Assembly: GCA_900548935.1 (NCBI GenBank)
Contig: URMR01000074.1
Coordinates: forward strand, 1-8,850
Origin: an uncultured Collinsella sp.
GTDB lineage: Bacteria; Actinomycetota; Coriobacteriia; Coriobacteriales; Coriobacteriaceae
Direction of reading: 5' to 3'
Length of the DNA stretch: 8,850 nucleotides
Below are positions 1-5,696 of the stretch, piece by piece. The notes below the pieces were generated by a model that saw nothing but the letters and a program-made list of their open reading frames with translations, searched no databases and had not been told where the DNA came from. Each line of letters starts with the position of its first letter. The first letter of the stretch is position 1. Position numbers and translations under genes: made by a program.

Positions 1-1533
1 AGGAGAGAACGCTGCCAGAGTCATCGCGCCACTTGTACTTGTCTTGCGCCTCCTGCTCGGTATGGCCGGCTGCCACGTAGGCTTGCTGAAGCTCGTAGCT
101 GTGATTGCACTCGTCGCTGATTTGTAGCGAGTGCTCGAGCGCTGCGAGGAAGTCCGCGCCGGTCATGGTCCAGGTCTCCACGGTGTTGCCGTAGGGCGAG
201 ATGGCGATGACGTTGCCGGTCTCCCGCCGCGATGCCGCCGCGGATGCCGCCAGCGTTTTCGATAGCGAGGTCTGCGCCCGTCAAGGCAAGATAGGAGCCG
301 CAAATCACGTGGCCGATGGTCTGGGCCTTGGTGGTGTCGCCCTCCTTGCTGGGGCGGAAATCAGTGGTGCGCACCATTTCCCAACCATGCGTGCCTGCGG
401 CGTCCTCGCCGTAGAAATAGTTGGTGGTGGATGTGCCGAGCACCTTGTTCGATTCGTTTTCAAAGTCCTCGTCGAGCGGCTTGATCTTGTTGCGGACGGC
501 TTCAAGGCGGCTTTGGTAGTCGGAGCCCTTGTCGGGGTCTGCCAAAAGGTCGTTGACGTTCTTGGCGGTGTAGAGCTTCTCATCGCTGCCGTCTGCAGGG
601 ACCGTGACCGTGTCATCGTCGGTGCTTTCGGTGCCCTTGGTGTCGTACTCGTAGGGGACGGAAAGCAGCCCCACCTCGGCAAAGGCGCTGCCTGCCTCGA
701 CAACGTGGATTGTCTTGCCGTCGGCTCCCGTCACCTTCTCGTTAAGGTTGATGTGCTCGTGGCCTGCGATAAGGGCATCGATGCCACGGAGTCGCGTGGC
801 AAAGGTCTTGGCGTTGAGCGTATGCGCGATACAGACGACAACGTTGCAGCCCTCCTTGCGCAGCTGCTCTGCCTCGGTATTGATGGCGTTCGTGGCACTC
901 GAGAACGACGTGCCCGCGACCAGGTCCGCGCGCAGCGAGGATCCCAGCGACTCATCCATGGCACCCACGACGCCGACCTTGATTTTGTAGTCGAATGTGG
1001 AGTGATCCTCGCTATCCTCCCAGGTGCGATCGAGCGTCTTCGTGATGCTCGAGCTTCATACGCCGCTCGTAGACTTCGCGTTCGCGCAGAGCATGGCGAA
1101 GGGCGTGCCGGTGGTGCTGTAGCCGGTCATGGTGCGGAGCTTGTCCGCGCCGTAGCTCCAGTCGTGGTTACCTGGCGTGGTCGCGTCGTAGCCGTCGGCA
1201 TAGAAGGTGTCCATGAGCTCGGCGATGCTCTTGCCCTCGCTCATGGTGGCAAAGGACTGCCCGTGGAAGGTATCGCCCACATCGAGCAGAAGATCGGGGG
1301 GCGCTGCTTTGGGCGCTATAGAGAACCGCCAGTCCGTCAAAGCCAATGGTGCCCGTGCCCTTGCTTTCGTTGTAGCTGTACTTGTAGCTGCCGTGGATGT
1401 CGTTGGTGTGCATGACGGTCACGGTGCCATAGATCGCTTGGGGCAGATCGCTCGCAAGGGCGAGGCTGGGCGCGCCAGTGAGCACGCCGGCAAGCAGCGC
1501 GGCGGCTAACGCAAGGCGGGGGAGTCTTTTCAT
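1..1533 (-). pseudogene. Secreted 5'-nucleotidase / metallophosphatase (UshA/YfkN type), disrupted and partial at the window edge
   Basis: The intact family consists of exported two-domain enzymes that hydrolyse nucleotides or 2',3'-cyclic nucleotides outside the membrane to salvage nucleosides and phosphate. The ATG at 1531-1533 has an upstream AAGGAG Shine-Dalgarno. It opens a signal peptide (MKRLPRL, a hydrophobic stretch, cleavage probably after ALA-27). Metallophosphatase motifs follow in order: HTNDIHG (residues 42-48), GDTFHG, GNHD, an AHT motif and GHEH. Next come the C-terminal nucleotidase-domain motifs NAGGIRGGI and SPYGNTVETWTMTG. The frame is broken three times: at the G6 run 1296-1301 (one C too many on the coding strand), by an in-frame TGA at 1056-1058, and by an indel near 218-228. 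After the last break the correct frame stays open to the left edge. Homology on both sides of each break shows one former gene. It is probably a pseudogene, although the homopolymer break could be a sequencing error. The substrate cannot be told. Confidence 0.85.
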
Positions 1534-1555
1534 GGCGGTCTCCTTAGTCCTTAAC

Positions 1556-1597
1556 AAAAACCACCACAAAGGTGCCTGTCCCCTTTGTGGTGGTTTT
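1556..1597. terminator. Bidirectional intrinsic terminator after the ABC ATPase gene
   Basis: The arms AAAACCACCACAAAGG (1557-1572) and CCTTTGTGGTGGTTTT (1582-1597) are perfectly complementary over 16 bp, with a 9-nt loop. Each strand ends in a T run supplied by the arm itself. The hairpin starts 8 bases after the ATPase stop on the minus strand and ends before the nucleotidase ribosome binding site. It therefore probably ends the importer operon and isolates the nucleotidase gene. The inner part reads as a GGGGACAGGCACC-type motif, which I recall as a dispersed repeat in many bacteria. Confidence 0.85.
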
Positions 1598-1605
1598 CTA
1601 AGTCG

Positions 1606-2400
1606 CTAGCTCAGCAGCATGCGGTCGTTGGCGAGCTCGCCGCCCGAGACCTCCTCGAACTTCTGCAGTAGGTCGGCGACGGTGAGCGACTTCTTCTCAT
1701 CGCCCGCCACGTCGTAGATCACGTGGCCCTCGTGCATCATGATCAGGCGATTGCCCAGACGGATGGCGTCGTTCATGTTGTGCGTGACCATGAGCGTGGT
1801 CAGGTGGTTCTCGTCGACGATCTCCTCGGTCAGGTTGAGCACCTTAGAGGCCGTCTTGGGGTCGAGGGCCGCGGTGTGCTCGTCGAGCAGCAACAGGCGC
1901 GGCTTGGTGAGCGTGGCCATCAGCAAGGTGAGTGCCTGGCGCTGGCCGCCCGAGAGCAGACCGACCTTAGCGTTGAGGCGCGTATCCAGACCAAGGTCCA
2001 GACGCTTGAGCAGCTCAACGTACTCGTCCTTCTCGGCCTTGGTGACGCCCCATGAAAGGCCGCGATGCTGGCCACGGCGCTTGGCGAGGGCCAGGTTCTC
2101 GGCAATCTGCATGTCGGCTGCGGTGCCGCGCATGGGGTCCTGGAACACGCGGCCCAGGTACTTGGCGCGCTGCGACTCGCTCAGACGCGAGATGTCGGTG
2201 CCGTCGAGCTCGATAACGCCCGAATCGAGCGGATACACGCCGGCAATCATATTGAGCAGCGTGGATTTGCCGGCGCCGTTGCCGCCAATCACGGTTACAA
2301 AGTCGCCATCGTTGAGGGTAAGGTCGACGCCGGTGAGTGCGCGCTTCTCGGTGACGGTGCCCTTGTTAAAGGTCTTTTTGACGTGCGAGAGCTTAAGCAT
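1606..2400 (-). CDS. ABC transporter ATP-binding protein (TrpX-type importer)
   Basis: This is the cytoplasmic ATPase that powers the importer encoded just upstream, 264 residues, a normal length for a single-domain ABC ATPase. Visible motifs are Walker A GGNGAGKST (39-47), Q-loop VFQDP (Q87), signature LSGGQRQ (149-155), Walker B LLLLDE (169-174) followed by HTAALDP (D-loop), and switch histidine H207 in VTHNM. All catalytic residues are present. The DEHTAALDP form is usual in ATPases that partner PF04392 lipoproteins. I chose the ATG at 2398-2400 because it overlaps the permease stop by 8 bp, a translational-coupling arrangement, and has GAGG just upstream. An in-frame ATG three codons earlier is possible but has poorer spacing, and the longer open frame beyond it lies inside the permease gene. 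A strong terminator follows the stop. Confidence 0.95.
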   Translation of the reverse strand: MLKLSHVKKTFNKGTVTEKRALTGVDLTLNDGDFVTVIGGNGAGKSTLLNMIAGVYPLDSGVIELDGTDISRLSESQRAKYLGRVFQDPMRGTAADMQIAENLALAKRRGQHRGLSWGVTKAEKDEYVELLKRLDLGLDTRLNAKVGLLSGGQRQALTLLMATLTKPRLLLLDEHTAALDPKTASKVLNLTEEIVDENHLTTLMVTHNMNDAIRLGNRLIMMHEGHVIYDVAGDEKKSLTVADLLQKFEEVSGGELANDRMLLS

Positions 2401-3316
2401 CTGCCTCATCCCCCTTCGTGTAGGAGCTGCGGAGCTTATAGCGCTCCCAAACCACGGGCACGCACAGGGCAACGGCGACGATCACGGCGGAGAGCAGCTT
2501 CATGTCGTTGGCGTCCATGCCCAGCTGCAGCACGATGGCGCGGATGAGGAAGTAGACCACGGAGCCAAAGACGGCAGAGGCCAGACGGACGGAGAACTGC
2601 GTGAGTCCGCCGGGCAGCAGACGACCGAGCACCTCGCCGATAACGATGGCGGCAAGACCGATAACGATGGCGCCGGTGCCCATACCAATGTCGGCATACT
2701 TTTGGCTCTGGCAGATAAGCGCGCCAGAGAGGCCGATGAGGGCGTTGGAGAGCACGAGGGCGATCATCTTGGTGGAGTTGGTGTTGACGCCCAATGCGCG
2801 GATCATGTACTCGTTGTTGCCGGTGGCGCGCAGTGCGGAGCCGATCTCGGTGCCAAAGAACCAGTACAGGATGGCGACGATGGCCACAGCCAGCACAATG
2901 CCCAGGATGATGGCGACGGTGGACTGCGGCAGACCGGTCATGTTGCTGACGGCTGAGAACACGGTGCCCTTGGCGAGGATGGGCGTGTTGGACTTGCCCA
3001 TGATGCGCAGGTTGATGGACCACAGGCTGATCTGGGTGAGGATTCCGGCGAGGATCGCAGGAATCTCAAAGACGGTGGTCAAAATGCCCGTGACGGCGCC
3101 CGCGATGGCGCCGGCGCACATACCGGCCAGCACGGCGAACAGCGGGTCGACGTTGTTATTGACGATGAGCACAGCGCAGACGCAGCCGCCGAGGGCAAAG
3201 CTGCCGTCGCAGGTCATATCGGGGATGTCGAGCAGGCGGAACGTGATAAACACGCCAAGCACCATAATGCCCCAGAGGACGCCCTGCGAAACGGCGCCCT
3301 GCAATGCAATGAGCAT
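2393..3316 (-). CDS. ABC transporter permease (BPD_transp_2 / LivH-like family)
   Basis: This is the membrane channel subunit of the importer, 307 residues, made of about eight or nine hydrophobic segments (for example about 8-28, 58-82, 85-104, 133-154, 184-202, 212-232, 243-265 and 272-290). The cytoplasmic loop SALRATGNNEYMIRALGVNT (160-179) is the conserved coupling region of this family, where the permease contacts the ATPase. The start DIPDMTCDGSFALGG (30-44) is also typical. The ATG at 3314-3316 has a consensus AGGAGGT (3324-3330) 7 bases upstream, so the start is secure. The gene lies between the lipoprotein gene (203 bases upstream) and the ATPase gene (8-bp overlap). That order, binding protein, permease, ATPase, defines the system. 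The substrate is not readable from the permease. Confidence 0.94.
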   Translation of the reverse strand: MLIALQGAVSQGVLWGIMVLGVFITFRLLDIPDMTCDGSFALGGCVCAVLIVNNNVDPLFAVLAGMCAGAIAGAVTGILTTVFEIPAILAGILTQISLWSINLRIMGKSNTPILAKGTVFSAVSNMTGLPQSTVAIILGIVLAVAIVAILYWFFGTEIGSALRATGNNEYMIRALGVNTNSTKMIALVLSNALIGLSGALICQSQKYADIGMGTGAIVIGLAAIVIGEVLGRLLPGGLTQFSVRLASAVFGSVVYFLIRAIVLQLGMDANDMKLLSAVIVAVALCVPVVWERYKLRSSYTKGDEADA

Positions 3317-3418
3317 GCTTCATACCTCCTAGAATAGGGTGGACACGTGATTTTCCATAATAGCGGTAACAATGCATAGAAGAGTTACGGACAGACGTTT
3401 TGTTTTACCTGAAACAAG

Positions 3419-3452
3419 CAGGGCGGACGCCGGTCTACAGCGCCCGCCCCTG
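3419..3452 (-). terminator. Imperfect GC-rich stem-loop between lipoprotein and permease genes (possible attenuator)
   Basis: CAGGGCGGACGC (3419-3430) pairs with GCGCCCGCCCCTG (3440-3452) with one mismatch and one bulge, around the loop CGGTCTACA. On the coding (minus) strand it is followed only by an interrupted T-rich stretch (CTTGTTTC), so it looks like a weak terminator or an mRNA-stabilising hairpin. Such elements commonly keep binding-protein mRNA more abundant than the downstream permease and ATPase mRNA. No other gene lies in the 203-bp gap (3317-3519). Confidence 0.5.
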
Positions 3453-3519
3453 TGGCTCAGATATTGAATAACGCGGCTAAAGCGCGAGCACGGGCTCTAG
3501 ACGCATGCCGCGTATGGCA

Positions 3520-4500
3520 TTACGCGTCCAGGGCGGAAAGGTCGATGCCCAGGGCCTCGGCCATTTCGTCGTTCTTGACGACGACCAGGTCCTTGCTCGA
3601 GAGGTGCTTGATCGGCATATCCTCGGGCTTGGCCTCGCCCTTCAGGATCTTGACGGCCATCTCGCCCGCGGCGTAGCCCAGGTCCTCATAGTTGATGGAG
3701 AGGGTAAACAGGCCGCCGGCCATGCACATACCCTCCTCGCCAGTCACGAAGGGGAGCTTGTTCTCCTTGCAGATCTGGCCGACCTGCGAGGCACCCGCGG
3801 CGATGGTGTTGTCGGTGGGGGAGTACAGCGCGTCGACCTTGCCCACGGCAGACTCGACGACGGACTGAATCTCGTTGGAGCTCGAGACGGTGAAGTCAGT
3901 GTACTCGAGGCCCAGCTTGTCGAGCTCCTTCTTGGCGGCCTTGATCTGGACGTCGGAGTTGGACTCGGCGGTGCAGTAGAGCAAGCCGACCTTCTTAACG
4001 TCGGGCAGGACCTTCTGCATCATCTCGAGCTGCTCGGCGACCGGGGTGAGGTCGGAAGCGCCCGTGACGTTGGTGCCGGGCTTGTCGTTGTCTTGGACCA
4101 GGCCGGAAGCGGCGTAGTCGGTGATGGCGCAGCCAACGATGGGGATATCAGCGGTGGCGCCGGCGGCAGCCTGCGCGGCGGGCGTAGCGATGGCATAGAT
4201 CAGGTCGACGCCGTCGCCTACGAACTTGTCGGCAATGGACTTACACGTGGACTGGTCGTTCTGGGCGTTCTTCTGGTCGATTTTGACCTTGAGACCGCTC
4301 TTCTTGATGGCCTTGACAAAGCCGTCGTTGGCGGCATCGAGCGCGGAGTGCTCGGTGAGCTGCAGAACGCCGACGGTGTAGTCGGAACCGGCGGCAGCGG
4401 AGCCGGAACCAGAGTTGCCGCCGCATCCGGCGAGCGGAGCGAGCGCGAGCAGGCCAGCGGAGACAAGAAGGCTCCTGCGGCTGATGGTGATGTCCTTCAT
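3520..4500 (-). CDS. ABC transporter substrate-binding lipoprotein, TrpX-like (ABC_sub_bind, PF04392)
   Basis: This is the extracytoplasmic solute-binding subunit, 326 residues. The N-terminus ISRRSLLVSAGLLALAPLAGC carries an LAGC lipobox with Cys26 as the lipidated residue. The SRRSLL segment resembles a twin-arginine motif, so Tat export is possible. After a Gly/Ser linker (27-38) come two Rossmann-like lobes beginning at YTVGVLQL. NVTGASDLTPVAEQLEMM is highly characteristic of the PF04392 family, whose members include the tryptophan-binding TrpX of streptococci. The ATG at 4498-4500 has a GGGGGT stretch about 8 bases upstream. The gene is first in the importer operon and follows a WYL regulator on the same strand. 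Family members bind tryptophan, tyrosine or unknown ligands. No T-box leader precedes the gene (the untranslated leader is only about 55 bases), so tryptophan should not be assumed. Confidence 0.93.
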   Translation of the reverse strand: MKDITISRRSLLVSAGLLALAPLAGCGGNSGSGSAAAGSDYTVGVLQLTEHSALDAANDGFVKAIKKSGLKVKIDQKNAQNDQSTCKSIADKFVGDGVDLIYAIATPAAQAAAGATADIPIVGCAITDYAASGLVQDNDKPGTNVTGASDLTPVAEQLEMMQKVLPDVKKVGLLYCTAESNSDVQIKAAKKELDKLGLEYTDFTVSSSNEIQSVVESAVGKVDALYSPTDNTIAAGASQVGQICKENKLPFVTGEEGMCMAGGLFTLSINYEDLGYAAGEMAVKILKGEAKPEDMPIKHLSSKDLVVVKNDEMAEALGIDLSALDA

Positions 4501-4532
4501 ATCATTACCCCCAGTATAAAAATTGCTGGAAA

Positions 4533-4558
4533 CACTGCACTAGGAAAAAGTGCAAGTG
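4533..4558. promoter_or_regulatory. Dyad symmetry in the leader of the importer operon (candidate operator or 5'UTR hairpin)
   Basis: CACTGCACT (4533-4541) and AGTGCAAGTG (4549-4558) are inverted copies, 9 bp with one bulged base; the core TGCACT/AGTGCA is perfect around AGGAAAA. The site sits between the proposed -10 box and the lipoprotein ribosome binding site, where a repressor would block transcription. It could instead act as an RNA hairpin. There is no T tract, so it is not a terminator. Confidence 0.45.
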
Positions 4559-4560
4559 GG

Positions 4561-4591
4561 ACTATAGTAACGCCGATGTCCATTTTTACAA
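4561..4591 (-). promoter_or_regulatory. Candidate sigma-70-type promoter of the importer operon
   Basis: On the minus strand, TTGTAA (4586-4591) is a possible -35 box. It is followed after 19 bases by TATAGT (4561-4566), a 5/6 match to TATAAT. The overlapping TACTAT gives a 16-base spacer. The spacing is not ideal, so this is a moderate call. No terminator is visible between the WYL gene stop and this site, so read-through from the regulator is also possible. Confidence 0.35.
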
Positions 4592-4659
4592 TAACCTGGC
4601 GGGTTTTTTAATACTGAACCGGATGGGCGGTGCTGAGGAACGACGGACGGTAACGGGGC

Positions 4660-5448
4660 TTATGCTGCGGGTGCGGGGCTGTCTTCTTCGTCTAGCGCGG
4701 CAAAGAGTTTCTTGCCGTCGAGCAAACGCGTGCTGACGTTTCTCATGCGGCTGACCTCAACGGTGCGCAGGGTGTCGTCGGTGCCTCGGGTGTCGTAGAC
4801 CGTTCCCAGCAGATACGAGACGCCATCGCGCTGCCTGATGGCAAAGGGCCGGACCGTCATCCGTACCACCTCAGTTTCGCCTCGGGTCAGGACGTTTGAG
4901 ATGTCAAAGCTGACAGTTGTTCCATGGTCGATGGCCTGTTCGACGAGCTCGCACGTGTCGATACGCTTGGCGTGCGAACGCGTTGTCTTGACGGGTGCGT
5001 CGTTGGCGGCCGGTGCCGGTTCGGGCATATCGAGATAGTCACGAACATCGGCGCTTGCCATGGCGACCAGGTGCTGCGCCATGCTCTTTCGAATGGCTAT
5101 GGGCGTCGATCGGTTGCGCATGACCATGCCGTGGAGCCGTATGATCTCTTCGTCAGCAAGCGGGCGGGTGAGGAGTCGATAGCCCACGCCGCGCTTATAG
5201 TCGATTTCGTATCCGGCGTGACGAAGTGCAGATATCGAGGTATAGATGCTGCGGCGTGCCGCCGAGATGGGCATGCGGGCGGGGTCGTCGGGATGGGCGA
5301 GGAGCTCGACCAGCTCGTCGGAAAGCAGCGCCTTGTCCTCGCCGGTGTTCTCGCTCAAGAGCTGCAGGATGCGTACGGCGCGATAGGCTGCCATCGAGGC
5401 GGAGCCCCTGGTCGTGGTCTCGTAGTTTTCAACAACGGCTTCGGTCAT
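4660..5448 (-). CDS. WYL-domain winged-helix transcriptional regulator
   Basis: This is a probable DNA-binding, ligand-responsive regulator of 262 residues. The N-terminal part (about 20-93) holds a helix-turn-helix/winged-helix pattern, with a recognition helix around RRSIYTSISALRHAGYEI and the wing YKRGVGYRLL. A middle helical region (98-140) and a Pro/Ala-rich linker (about 142-155) follow. The C-terminal part (about 164-235) has the WYL beta pattern: VRPFAIRQRDGVSYLLGTVYDTRG, then LRTVEVSRM in place of the usual FRLDRI. The W-Y-L triplet itself is degenerate, reading SYL, which is common in the family. The ATG at 5446-5448 was chosen because AAAGGA lies about 10 bases upstream; the GTG at 5455-5457 would sit almost on that site. 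Its position just upstream of the importer on the same strand suggests it controls the importer, its own gene, or both. That is inference. Confidence 0.85.
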   Translation of the reverse strand: MTEAVVENYETTTRGSASMAAYRAVRILQLLSENTGEDKALLSDELVELLAHPDDPARMPISAARRSIYTSISALRHAGYEIDYKRGVGYRLLTRPLADEEIIRLHGMVMRNRSTPIAIRKSMAQHLVAMASADVRDYLDMPEPAPAANDAPVKTTRSHAKRIDTCELVEQAIDHGTTVSFDISNVLTRGETEVVRMTVRPFAIRQRDGVSYLLGTVYDTRGTDDTLRTVEVSRMRNVSTRLLDGKKLFAALDEEDSPAPAA

Positions 5449-5508
5449 AGCGCCCACGTCCTTTCTTTTTTGGTGACGGCAGATCAGAGCCTAGGGTGCG
5501 GAGCCTGG

Positions 5509-5530
5509 CCAAGGACGCGTGACGCCTTGG
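5509..5530. promoter_or_regulatory. Dyad CCAAGG-N10-CCTTGG upstream of the WYL regulator (candidate operator)
   Basis: CCAAGG (5509-5514) and CCTTGG (5525-5530) are inverted repeats, with inner CG pairs extending the symmetry to 8 bp if one A is bulged. The dyad lies about 60-80 bases before the regulator start, in a region that must hold its promoter, although no convincing -35/-10 pair is visible. It could bind the regulator itself or be an RNA hairpin in the leader. Confidence 0.35.
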
Positions 5531-5623
5531 ACGGTCGATGGTTGCCGGCAAACGGCGGGTCGAGTTTTCAACAACCCTGCCTAACTGACCAAAACCTTGC
5601 CAAAAGCTTGACGGATGCTGTTG

Positions 5624-5657
5624 AAAAAAAGCGCCTCTCGGCTTGCCGAGAGGCGCT
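5624..5657 (-). terminator. Strong intrinsic terminator of asnS
   Basis: AGCGCCTCTCGGC (5630-5642) and GCCGAGAGGCGCT (5645-5657) form a perfect stem closing on a CTTG tetraloop. On the minus strand it is followed by seven T residues (complement of the A run 5624-5630). It begins 39 bases after the asnS stop and separates asnS from the regulator downstream. Confidence 0.95.
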
Positions 5658-5696
5658 GACGCGATGTGCTGTAATGCGCTGGGTGCGCTGCGGAGA

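Noticed and set aside
201..1415. Plus-strand open frame of about 404 codons opposite the nucleotidase
   Set aside because: It is a mirror frame of the disrupted nucleotidase. Composition is biased and no domain motif is visible; the homology signal is all on the minus strand.
1739..2956. Plus-strand open frame of about 405 codons opposite the ATPase and permease
   Set aside because: It spans two genes with complete motifs on the other strand. The translation is Arg/Ser-rich and then repetitive Gly/Asp/His, which marks a shadow.
3505..4611. Plus-strand open frame of about 368 codons opposite the lipoprotein
   Set aside because: It is the antisense of a clear solute-binding lipoprotein, Gly/Val/Asp-rich, with no ribosome binding site or family motif.
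4588..4612. Possible terminator after the WYL gene (GGCGGG followed by T6 on the plus strand)
   Set aside because: The T run is on the plus strand, opposite to the gene's direction, and the stem is only about 4 bp.
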